Origin: Plasmodium brasilianum
Lineage: Eukaryota > Apicomplexa > Aconoidasida > Haemosporida > Plasmodiidae
Length of the DNA stretch: 62,500 nt
Assembly (NCBI RefSeq): GCF_023973825.1
Contig: NC_090121.1
Location: 1,345,001 to 1,407,500, forward strand
Direction: 5' to 3'
Shown here: positions 26,347 to 36,744 of the stretch, one piece after another
How positions within the stretch are numbered: position 1 is the first letter of the stretch
Layout: each line of letters begins with the position of its first letter
Translations under genes and position numbers: made by a program
The notes under the pieces: generated by a model
The model's input: the letters and a program-made list of their open reading frames with translations, nothing else
Database searches by the model: none
What the model was told of the DNA's origin: nothing

Positions 26347-27487
26347 CTACTCCCCGTTATTGGGTGAACTCGATCTGATAACGGAAAAATCGTTATATCC
26401 ACAATTTTGACAAGTGTAATAATCACCCATATTAAATCCATTAGGGTTAATAAATTTACACGTTCTACATTTTAGAATAAATTTTTTATCAAATTTTGCA
26501 TTAATTCTTTTTCTTTTTCTATTTTTATTTTTTGACTTGCTTCTATTATTTTTATTAAGAAAATTAAGTTTTCTATATAAGTGTAAGCCTTCATGATTTG
26601 ATGAAGAAGAATTTGATTCACTACCCATACCCATCCCTTTCTTTTCATCATCTTGAATCGTTTTAATAATTTGATTTTCACGATCATAAGCAATACGTTT
26701 TTCTAAAAGTGTCCTTCTCAAATCATCGGAGTCAATTCTACATGTTTTTAATTTTTTCAAGTAATGCTGAAAGGAATTTTTGTTATTGTAAAAATCATGA
26801 TGTCTCTTATGTGGTCCACTTTGACTAAATTTTATATTCATTAAATCGTTACTACTTATTTCTTCATTTTCTACGATGTGCTTATTACTATTACTATTAT
26901 TTGGAGAAGAATTCATATGACTGTGATTACTTATACTAGCTATTTTTTCATTACTCGATACGCTATTGCGCGCTTTTAATTTTAGGATATTTCGGTACTG
27001 TTCTTCTATTAACTTTATCTCGTCCTGATAAAATGAAAACAAAACGGGGAAAATGTTATGCACATGTACATACATATATACATACATATATACATACATA
27101 TATACATACATATATACATACATACATACATAAATACATGCATACATGCATACATACGTACATACGTACATACGTACATACGTACATACGTACATACGTA
27201 CATACGTACATACGCACATACGTACATACGCACATACGTACATATGATACATGGTGCAGTACATTAAAATTCTAAAAAACGGAACGCGGTAAAATGTATT
27301 CCATTATATATACATATATATACATAATTATACATGCACATACGCACATATACATACATTTATACGTATACGTAGATATGAGTACATATGTGCATATATA
27401 CACATCCTTGTGCTTCTAAGAGCACTACTATCATGGAGTTAGGATGTTTATACATACCTCATTGTCAGAAGAAAAATATGTACTCAT
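26347..27487 (-). CDS. Small zinc-ribbon protein, two exons (235 aa)
   Basis: Exon 1 is 27487-27458 (ten codons, MSTYFSSDNE) and exon 2 is 27024-26347. Donor GAG|GTATGTA and acceptor TTTTATCAG|GAC are both good and phase 0. The C-terminus (about residues 190-225) has two Cys pairs, CRTC and CQNC, about 17 residues apart, which is a zinc ribbon. The N-terminal 25 residues of exon 2 (DEIKLIEEQYRN...) look helical. The middle is Ser/Asn-rich with basic stretches just before the ribbon. No signal peptide. Zinc ribbons of this shape occur in transcription and ribosome factors, but I cannot assign a family. The open frame upstream of exon 2 (Tyr/Val/Cys repeats) is intron. Confidence 0.8.
27060..27245. 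repeat. ACAT/ACGT microsatellite inside the zinc-ribbon gene's intron
   Basis: The 433-bp intron (27457-27025) is mostly CATATATA and CATACGTA tetra/octanucleotide repeats. The frames of Tyr, Ile, Cys and Val that they open on both strands are artefacts. Confidence 0.9.
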
Positions 27488-27735
27488 TTTAAAATTATTT
27501 TTTTTGATGTCATTTAAAGTATCTTCAGAATTTTATGTGGAAAAAACTGTTTCACATATATATAAGTACATGTACGTACAAACATATATATGTATGTATT
27601 CATATATTGTGTACTCCTTAATAACAAAAAATTGTTATACGTACATTAACATATAAATGAACAAATGAACAAATGAACAAATTAACTAATGAACTAATGA
27701 ACTAATGAACTACAAATAAATAAATAAATAAATAA

Positions 27736-27774
<39 letters not shown>

Positions 27775-27998
27775 ATATCGTAGTTATTGAAGTACACAAG
27801 GTATATGTCCATGTATATATAAAAAAAATTAAGCGATTTTTTTTAAATAAAAATGTACTCAATTTTCCTTATCAAAAAAGTTATAAATATAAAAAAAAAA
27901 AGTTTCCTCAAATTTATTTTTTTTTTATATAACGCATTCCGTTCGCTTTTCAATGAGTAAGTATCAGTTAACATATTTTATATTCAGGAATTATATAA

Positions 27999-28055
<57 letters not shown>

Positions 28056-28067
28056 TTGTGTATATAT

Positions 28068-28239
28068 GTATGTACGTATAAATGGTTAAACAAACTCTTT
28101 ATTTATCTTTATTTTTTTAAAAATTATTTTTTACATATTATACCTTATTAATTGTATGTACGTATAAATGGTTAAACAAACTCTTTATTTATCTTTATTT
28201 TTTTAAAAATTATTTTTTACATATTATACCTTATTAATT
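28068..28239. repeat. Exact 86-bp tandem duplication
   Basis: Copies 28068-28153 and 28154-28239 are identical as far as I can compare them. Each starts GTATGTACGTATAAATGG and ends CCTTATTAATT. Exact identity in non-coding DNA points to a very recent duplication or an assembly repeat. Confidence 0.92.
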
Positions 28240-28404
28240 GGTAAATTCATAAATGCGTGTATATATATATATATGTATGTTTATTTCCGGTTTATGTGTT
28301 TTTAATTGTGTTGATAAAAATTTTAAATTCTAAAAAAATACCAACATATATATGTTATGAATGTATGTATAAGTATACATGTATAATGCATTTACGTTTA
28401 TACG

Positions 28405-28675
<271 letters not shown>

Positions 28676-29003
28676 ATACGTAATAAATACTAAAGCATAG
28701 TTGAACAATTTTGTTAAATAGTATACATATCTTAGTAATATATTGGCTGTTCTATTTTAAATATGAAATATTGTGGTATTGTGAATTTGAACGAGCTGTT
28801 TTTAAACTAAAAAAAAAAAAAAAAATGAATCTATTTAAAAAAAAAATAGTATAAACATAGTATATTATTATATTTATATTATATAAATACTTGTGTACAG
28901 TTGTAAAATATATAAAATAAATAATATACGTGTAGTAATATTTATTCTGTTTAATTGTTTTAACCGGATTTAGTTTAATTGTATTAAACGGATTTAGTTT
29001 AAT

Positions 29004-29178
29004 TATTTTAACTGGATTTAGTATAATTGGATTTAGTATAATTGGATTTAGTATAATTGGATTTAGTATAATTGGATTTGGTTTAATTGGATTTAGTATA
29101 ATTGGATTTAGTATAATTGGATTTGGTTTAATTGGATTTGGTTTAACTGGATTTGGTTTAATTTGTTTTAATTTAATT
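29004..29178. repeat. 15-bp minisatellite
   Basis: About eleven copies of GGATTTAGTATAATT with variants GGATTTGGTTTAATT, in intergenic DNA. Confidence 0.85.
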
Positions 29179-29487
29179 GGTTTTAATTTAATTTTTTCTT
29201 CATAGTAAAGAATATTTTAACGAACAAAACAAGGAAAATAAAAAAAATTGTATAAGTTTAAGCTGTCATTATGAAAACAATGCATAAAATAAATAAAAAA
29301 AATATTTGTTTCATTTATATCTATTAAAAAAGAAACATTCAATTTTTTTTGAAAAGGTGAACTGAAAGGAAAAGCATTCTTAAGAGTAAGAAGGAAATTA
29401 TTACTTTTATATGGAAAGTACAAGAAAATAAAATTATATCATAAGTATAATATCTATATCTTTATACAATTGATTATATGGACTAAC

Positions 29488-29811
29488 CTGATAGCTGTGA
29501 TAGATGTTTTTACAAACGAGTTATTTCTTTATATATCTTCTTTTACCGTTACAATATAATATTATACGCAAAAAAGTTTTACGCTTAAAATTATAAAAAA
29601 TTGTATGTATTAAATTAAAAAAAAAATTATTACATTTTGAACAAGAAAAAAAGAAGAAATTTAAAAAGCTGTTTATTTTTTATATAATACACCTTTGTAG
29701 ATCTTTTAAACAAAATTTTGCTGCATCCCTTTTCTTAGTTCTTAACGCAACTATATGTGTATTACTATTTGAAGTACTTTTCAGCTTACACAAATCTGCA
29801 ATAACATTCAT
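29488..29811 (-). CDS. Possible small spliced gene, 5' part
   Basis: From an ATG at 29811 an unbiased frame runs 39 codons (MNVIADLCKLKSTSNSNTHI...) to a donor-like CAAAG|GTGTAT at 29693. The mix of residues differs from the Phe/Tyr/Ile junk frames nearby and suggests a real exon. A segment at 29526-29488 would continue in phase (NNSFVKTSITAI), and the frame at about 29420-29217 could follow, but the acceptor sites are weak. Without splicing the frame closes after 43 codons. I do not recognise the product. Confidence 0.28.
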
Positions 29812-30477
29812 TTACACGAATGAACGGGAATTTATTTGTATTGTTGTGGGTCCATTTTTTATTCGTTTTGTTGTTAAATGTTTTATTTTTATTCGTTTTA
29901 TTGTCATTTGTTTTGTTTCTATTTGCTTAAATTTTTTTTTGCTACTATTTTGTTTCACAGTTATAAAATTTCTCTCAAATTTCTTTTTGAAATCGCCATT
30001 TGGGAAATGAAGTTTACTGATAAATTTGAGAAAAAAAAAAAACAAAACAAAACAAAACAAAATGGGGTGAGGGGAAGGAAAAAGGAAAAAAATGTATTTG
30101 TCTAAATAATGCATTTAAATTTAAAAATTTCCACCCTTTTTAAAAAAAAAGCAGCTATTTTTTTTTTTTTTTTTTTAATAGTGATTACTATTGCAAACTT
30201 CAATGCGCGAAATACTGAAATATACGAAAAGGGTATATTTATATATATATATATCTGTATATATCGTCAATTTGAGAATTTTTTTTTTTTACTAAATTAA
30301 TATGATGTGTACAAACAAATAGGACTGGACCTATGGTGTTTAAGCGATTAATTACTTCCAAGTAGCTTTTTTTTTTTTTTTTTTTTCCTCCCCATTTTGT
30401 AACGTATGAACAGGATTTTTTGAAGTACATCACGTTGACATATACGTACGTGTTTGTCTATGCACTTGTACACCTAC

Positions 30478-30514
<37 letters not shown>

Positions 30515-30659
30515 TCTGTGCGTACATAGTATATGCACAAGTATGTACGTATAAAAAATAAATATATAAATATATGAATTCTACTAATAATGTAATATAA
30601 TATAAACATCGCATGTGCATATTTACATAAAATCATCCGCGTAAAAGGTTTGCCATTAT

Positions 30660-30762
30660 TATCATCATAATTATCGTATCATCATAATTATCGTATCATC
30701 ATAATTATCGTATCATCATAATTATCGTATCATCATAATTATCGTATCATCATAATTATCAT
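30660..30762. repeat. 17-bp minisatellite, six copies
   Basis: Unit ATCATCATAATTATCGT, almost perfect, in intergenic DNA. Confidence 0.88.
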
Positions 30763-31051
30763 ATCATCATTATTATTATACTGCTATTTTAATGTGTATT
30801 TCTCATTCTGCAAAGAATGTAAATATAAGAATAGCCTTTTTGGAAAAATAGAAATATAGGTCTTATGCATAAAATTGACAGCAATTGTTTTGCTATAGGA
30901 ACAAGCATAACATAAAAGGAGTACTCATAACGTATAAGAAGACATTATTCCGTAACCTTATTAGTGAACTCCTTTTTATATAATTGTTCCCTTTTGTTAA
31001 TTTATTTGTTATGTGGTAATTATTAGTATTTTTTAAAATTTACATAAAAGG

Positions 31052-31082
<31 letters not shown>

Positions 31083-31624
31083 GGAAAAGGAGGAAAAAAG
31101 AAAAAAAGAAGAAATAGATGAACGAATATGCGTTTAACATATGCAAATAAAATATTTTACCTCTAACAAACTTCACAGCAGGAAAAAGAAATTTTATTTT
31201 CCTTGGATGTAAATTGAATAATAATATGAATTAATTTTTAAGCTCTGCGACATCTTCAATATTTTTTATTTGAAGATTAAATTATTTGCTTCTTAAAATA
31301 AAAACTTAATAATGATATATAAACAACAGCTATATTATTTATAATTATATATATTTTTTTGCCAAAAGGTGAAGAGACTTTCAACATAAATTACATGTAT
31401 AAATATACTTAATATATATATGTATATATAACGTACATATTTTTAATTTTTTGAAAATAATGAAATTCCAGAAAATGCATTTTTTGTTTTTAGCATTTTT
31501 TTTTTTTTTATTTAGTATTTATAATATTTTGAATTAATATCTGTTATATTTTCTTACTATTGTAATTTTATTTTTTTGTAAAATTATGCTCAAATTGTTA
31601 TAGAGTATGTATACTTACATATAC

Positions 31625-31662
<38 letters not shown>

Positions 31663-31676
31663 CGTAGCCTCAACGC

Positions 31677-32075
31677 CTATTTTACCTTTGCTGCTTCCAC
31701 CTTTTCTTCCTTTTTTTTCGCTTCTTTTTCGTTCTTCTTTCTTTTCCCTTTTTCTATTAATCTCCATATATTATCATAGATAAGGCCCTTCCTACCATTT
31801 CGATGACATATACGTAAAAAAGGAGAGCTTAAAATGAGCACGAATTGTGGCCGTACACACATATAGATAGATCTGAACGTATATATATGTACATATATAC
31901 ATATATATATGCTCATATACATATATATGTGCTTATATATGTATATTTGCACGCATATCGACGTATACATAAATGCATTTGCACTTGTTTCTGTGTACAT
32001 AAGTATTAATGTTCATATACATACATTCTTTTTGATGCACCTTTTGCACACACACGAATGAGTTATGCTCGTCAT
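31677..32075 (-). CDS. Possible small two-exon gene (61 aa)
   Basis: Exon 1 would be 32075-32041 (MTSITHSCVCK plus two bases), preceded by a long A run as is common before Plasmodium starts. Exon 2 would be 31827-31677, beginning SPFLRICHRNGRKGLIYDN and ending in a Lys/Glu-rich tail with a TAG stop. Donor AAAAG|GTGCAT and acceptor TTTTAAG|CTC are mediocre, but the phases match (2 then 1). Exon 2 has much better residue balance than the surrounding microsatellite frames. The basic N-terminus and small size could suit a mitochondrial or ribosomal protein, but that is a guess. Confidence 0.38.
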
Positions 32076-32418
32076 TTTTTTTTTTTTTTTCTAATTTTTT
32101 CAAATATCACTGAAGTGTAACAAAAATTTTGATTTAATATTACTCACATGTTATGTATATTTTATGCACAAGTCAGGCAATTTTTCATTAAATGTTACTA
32201 AAATACCATTCATGTGTCAGAAAAATATCATTTCATGTGCCACTAAAATGGCACGAATATAACATACATATGTTAGAAAAAATACCTTTAAAACATTACC
32301 AAAATGCTACAAATATATCACTAAAATGCCACTCATGTGTTAACTTTTTTTTTCTTTTTTTTTCCTTTTTTCCCGTTTTCCTGCACACGGGCATCCCATT
32401 ATAATAGGTCGCACAATA

Positions 32419-33342
32419 ATGACGAGAGAAGAAAAAAAATGGATTGAGCAATTACGCATGAACCCACCTAAACTTTTAGATGAAAATGATTTAAGGCTAG
32501 TTTGTCAGAGAGTGAAAGAAATATTAGTAGAAGAAAACAATGTTCAAGCTATAAATCCACCAGTTATCATTTGTGGAGACATACATGGGCAATTTTTTGA
32601 TTTATTAGAATTATTTGATGTCGGAGGTGATATAATGAACAATGATTATATTTTTTTAGGAGATTATGTAGACAGAGGATATAATAGTGTAGAAACATTT
32701 GAATATTTATTATTATTAAAATTATTATTCCCAAAAAATATTACATTGTTAAGAGGAAATCATGAGAGCCGACAAATTACAACAGTGTACGGTTTTTATG
32801 ATGAATGTTTTAAAAAATATGGTAATGCAAATGCATGGAAATATTGTACAGATATATTTGATTATTTAACATTAGCTGCACTAGTAGACAATCAAATTTT
32901 TTGTGTTCATGGAGGTCTTTCTCCAGAAATAAAATTAATTGATCAATTAAGATTAATTAATAGAGTCCAAGAAATACCACATGAAGGAGCTTTTGGGGAT
33001 ATCATGTGGTCTGATCCAGATGAAGTTGAGGATTGGGTAGCTAATCCGAGGGGTGCTGGTTGGTTATTTGGACCTAAAGTTACTAAAAAGTTTAATTATA
33101 TTAACAATCTTGAACTAATAGCTAGAGCACATCAGCTAGCCATGGAGGGTTATCGTTATATGTTTGATGACTCTACAATTATTACAGTATGGTCAGCTCC
33201 AAATTATTGTTACCGATGTGGAAACGTTGCAGCAATTATGAGAATTGATGAAAATATGAACAGGCAAATGTTAATATTCAAGGATACTCCTGACTCTAGA
33301 AACTCAATTAAAAACAAGGCTACCATTCCGTACTTTTTATGA
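32419..33342 (+). CDS. PP2A-family serine/threonine phosphatase catalytic subunit, PP6-like
   Basis: A complete 307-residue, one-exon PPP phosphatase of normal length. Metal-binding and catalytic motifs are intact: GDIHG at 53-57, GDYVDRG at 81-87 and RGNHE at 112-116, plus the later HGG and RAHQ histidines and [11 protein letters not shown]. The C-terminus ends in YFL, the methylated tail of PP2A, PP4 and PP6. Several stretches are closer to PP6 than to PP4 or PP2[38 protein letters not shown] and the PDS...PYFL tail. It removes phosphate from Ser/Thr and in other eukaryotes acts with regulatory subunits in mitosis. No low-complexity insert is present, unlike most neighbours. The PP6 versus PP4 assignment rests on remembered motifs. 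Confidence 0.96.
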   Translation: MTREEKKWIEQLRMNPPKLLDENDLRLVCQRVKEILVEENNVQAINPPVIICGDIHGQFFDLLELFDVGGDIMNNDYIFLGDYVDRGYNSVETFEYLLLLKLLFPKNITLLRGNHESRQITTVYGFYDECFKKYGNANAWKYCTDIFDYLTLAALVDNQIFCVHGGLSPEIKLIDQLRLINRVQEIPHEGAFGDIMWSDPDEVEDWVANPRGAGWLFGPKVTKKFNYINNLELIARAHQLAMEGYRYMFDDSTIITVWSAPNYCYRCGNVAAIMRIDENMNRQMLIFKDTPDSRNSIKNKATIPYFL

Positions 33343-33997
33343 AAATTAGCAGAACCTCATGACAGAAGCGGTATGTCGTGACGAACCTACATCACTGAGG
33401 TGTGTGAAACAGGGTATAGAAGCGAATCGCATTTCATCGTAGTGTATAACGTCAATCGGGTAAATGTTCTAGTGTAAAAGAATAATGCACTAATTTGTTT
33501 TACAAACTCGTATATGTTATACCATTTTGCAGTTTTTTTTTATTTTTTTTTACTCGTTATTTATGCCCATTATTTTACGCATTATTTTTTTTAATTTTTT
33601 TTTCGCCCTCTTTTTATTCTTTTTTTTTTTTTTTATGTTTTTAAATGCTTATATTCGTCCAGCAAGAAATTTAGCGCACTGCTGAACCTAATGAGCTTCA
33701 GTATTTATGTTCCACTGTATGTTATTACGGCACATTATTATAATATGCCATTTTAGCGTTATATATGTATTTACGTATGTATTTATACATATATTTATTT
33801 ATGTATTTATGTATTTATGTATTTATGTATTTATGTATTCATTTATGTATTAATTTCCTCATTTATTTATATTCGTGCCTTAATTTTTTTTCAATCCCCA
33901 TTCTAAAATTTCGTATGTTTGATTCTTAAACAAACTCAGCTTTTTCTTTTTAATCCTTTGATAAGTATGTGTACGTATGGTACACACGTACTTGTGT

Positions 33998-34028
<31 letters not shown>

Positions 34029-34791
34029 ACGAAGTAATAATGTTTTTTGCGTATGTGAACGCAAATTTCCATCTCCGGGAAAAAGTTAAATTAACTTGAA
34101 TATATTCTTAAAAAGAGATGATAAAAGGGCCTAGTTTTAAAAATAACTGGCAAGTCGTATATATGTATATCACAGAGAAACATGTATGAACGGTGTCAAG
34201 GAATTTGTTCACAAAATTTGCTGTTGCGGTTACTGCTTTTTCTTACCCTTTTCCCATTTTATAGTATTCTTTGTTTTTTTTTTTATATAAGCATATATTA
34301 CATAAATATATATATATATATATATTTAAGGAGTGGAATGCTTTGGAAAGAATAAAATGTTTATCTGTATCATTTTGTTGAAATGAAGAAAAAATTTTGA
34401 AAAAAATGCTATTTTTATTTTTTTTTTTTTACTGTATCTTAATAAAACGTAAGGGCTATGTTTGTAACTTTTCAAAAACCATAATAGTGTTTATATGTTA
34501 TATACTATATTTTGAGTAGAGGGCGACAAAAATAGCAGAAAACTGAAGATGGAAAAATTAGTGTAATGCATAACAAACATGTACAACGCATAATTTACAT
34601 GTACAGTTCATAATTTACTTGAACGGCTCATAATATACATGTACAGCTAATAATTTACATATACAGCTAATAATTTACATATACAGCTAATAATTTACAT
34701 ATACAATGCTTAATACACGTGTACATCTCATAAAATATGTGTGCATATATGCATTATGTAATTTATGTATGTACAATTTTTAAAATAGAAA
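33343..34791. other. Intergenic region between two plus-strand genes
   Basis: It starts with an unusually G+C-rich 130-base stretch right after the phosphatase stop (about 33345-33475), then T-rich tracts, a TATTTATG octamer repeat (about 33770-33860), (TA)n arrays at about 34005 and 34310, and a 20-bp minisatellite just before the next gene. No coding frame was recognised. Confidence 0.6.
34569..34738. repeat. 20-bp minisatellite in the derlin promoter region
   Basis: About eight copies of a unit like AATAATTTACATATACAGCT. Outer copies are diverged (CATAACAAACATGTACAACG at the left) and three central copies are identical. It ends about 50 bases before the ATG at 34792. Confidence 0.85.
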
Positions 34792-35982
34792 ATGTTTTTA
34801 GGTAGGATATTTATTTTTTTAAGTATAACTGTGAATGCAAGGTACTATGCGAAAGTTTGCATAAAAAACAATTTTGCGTGGAAACTGCTAAATTATAATA
34901 ATACCCCACTGGAAGGTATTAATAATGGGAATAACAGCGCAGTATGCAACAATGACAACGCAGTACTTAATAATAGCAACACACCACCTAGTAATAGTAA
35001 CATAACGCACAGTTATAACAAACTAAAACGTTACTATTACTACTCCAAGGAAAGAAACAAAATAGTAAAAAAAAAGAAAAAGAGGTTTTCATTGAATTAT
35101 CCCAAAGGAATAGTACGAAAAAACAAGCAGGGCTTCTTTTTTTTAAACTCCACAAAGTTAAGTGAAATAAAAGAAAGCATAAAAGCTTTATATAACGTAG
35201 ATTATATAGAAAATAATTACCTGTACACGTACATAAAATCATTTAAAAGAACACCTCCTATAACGAAATTATATTTAATAAGTACGTTCCTGTTAAGTGT
35301 TTTTATACATATAAACAAAAATGTTTATAAGTTAATACTATTTGATTTTCAGAAAATTTTTAAAAAGTGGGAGATATGGAGGTTAATAACTCCATATTTG
35401 TATATTGGGAATTTGTATTTACAGTATATATTGATGTTTAATTATTTAAATATTTATATGTCCTCTGTAGAAATAGCACATTATAGGAAACCAGAAGATT
35501 TTTTAATTTTTCTTTCTTTCGGATATATATCAAATCTTTTATTTACCATAATAGGAAGTATGTATAATGAAAATATAATGAATATGAAAAAACATGTCTA
35601 CAGTGTAAGAAATTTAATTATTCCTATGAATAAAAAAGACGAAAAAATCGATGTAAAAAAGGAGCACTATAATCATTTAGGTTATGTTTTTTCAACTTAT
35701 ATACTTTATTATTGGAGTAGAATAAATGAAGGCACGTTAATTAACTGTTTTGAATTATTCCTTATTAAAGCTGAATATGTTCCTTTTTTTTTTATTATAC
35801 AAAATATTTTATTATATAACGAATTTTCTCTCTATGAAGTAGCTTCTATCTTATCAAGTTATGTCTTTTTTACTTATGAAAAATATTGGAAGTGGACATT
35901 TTTGAGACGCTTTTTTCTTCTCCTTCTTAAGTTCACGCGAGTGTACCAACAGTACAATAAATACAGAGAGGAGTATGAATAA
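34792..35982 (+). CDS. Der1-like (derlin) protein with N-terminal leader, probably apicoplast type (396 aa)
   Basis: Residues about 150-385 have the derlin layout: a TPP motif in RTPPITKLYL (about 152-161), a hydrophobic segment, the WEIWRLITPYLYIG block (about 193-206) that matches the Der1 WR signature, then several further membrane segments. Derlins form the retro-translocation channel of ERAD. The extra 150 residues in front start with a signal-peptide-like stretch (MFLGRIFIFLSITVNA) followed by an Asn/Lys/Ser-rich basic region, a layout known from apicoplast-targeted proteins. Plasmodium has such a symbiont-derived Der1 that helps import proteins across the second outermost plastid membrane. 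The DER1 family is well supported; plastid location is inference from the leader. Confidence 0.85.
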   Translation: MFLGRIFIFLSITVNARYYAKVCIKNNFAWKLLNYNNTPLEGINNGNNSAVCNNDNAVLNNSNTPPSNSNITHSYNKLKRYYYYSKERNKIVKKKKKRFSLNYPKGIVRKNKQGFFFLNSTKLSEIKESIKALYNVDYIENNYLYTYIKSFKRTPPITKLYLISTFLLSVFIHINKNVYKLILFDFQKIFKKWEIWRLITPYLYIGNLYLQYILMFNYLNIYMSSVEIAHYRKPEDFLIFLSFGYISNLLFTIIGSMYNENIMNMKKHVYSVRNLIIPMNKKDEKIDVKKEHYNHLGYVFSTYILYYWSRINEGTLINCFELFLIKAEYVPFFFIIQNILLYNEFSLYEVASILSSYVFFTYEKYWKWTFLRRFFLLLLKFTRVYQQYNKYREEYE

Positions 35983-36033
35983 AGGTAGTTCTTCTTGTCT
36001 ATTTTATCAAATGCAATAGTAACAGAAAAAGGG

Positions 36034-36083
<50 letters not shown>

Positions 36084-36562
36084 CTTAATTTTGAAAGATC
36101 ACAAAATTGGACTTCTACGCGAAATGGGCATACACTGCATGACTACATAACTGTAAATATTCTATTCTGTTTAAAAAAAAGTTTTGTACATGCAGTTGTA
36201 TTTTTATTTGTGCTTGTATTTGTACTTATTGTATTTTTTTTTTTTTTTTTTTTTTAACCATTACTGAGTTGTTTTGTCCATTTGCACCTGACTGTTCAGA
36301 AAAATTCTCATGCAACATCAAACCTTTTTTTTTTTTTTTTTTCCCTCCCCCCTGCCTTCTCTTTTTTTACTATTTATTTGGAAGTGTCTCAGCATTAGCG
36401 TGTGTCGCATTTTTTTGTCCGAGTATCATACTGCGTCCAAGTACATGCGTATGTAGAAGGATATATATATAGACTTACGCGCAGATATTTACGCGTGTGG
36501 ATGCACGTACAACAGTACCTAGCTTCACCGTTTCGCTTGGTAAGTTTGATGGGTATTTTTTT

Positions 36563-36593
<31 letters not shown>

Positions 36594-36744
36594 CTCTATA
36601 TTTGGACAAGAGACATATAACAGAGTATAATTAATCGGACAAAGGTATTACCCTATTTATGGGAAGACAGAAGGAACTCAGTATATGGAAAAAAAAAAAA
36701 AAAAAAAGTAAAATATTTTTTATTAAGAGATAACAAATCATAGA
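35983..36744. other. Intergenic region / RAP-gene promoter
   Basis: 762 bases with a (TA)n array at about 36048-36080, long T runs at about 36232-36255, 36327-36342 and 36566-36593, and a long A run at about 36690. Nothing else is recognisable. Confidence 0.6.

Noticed and set aside
29004..29178. GGATTTAGTATAATT repeat as interstitial telomere sequence
   Set aside because: Plasmodium telomere units are GGGTTYA-type; this unit lacks the G triplet and has a 15-bp period.
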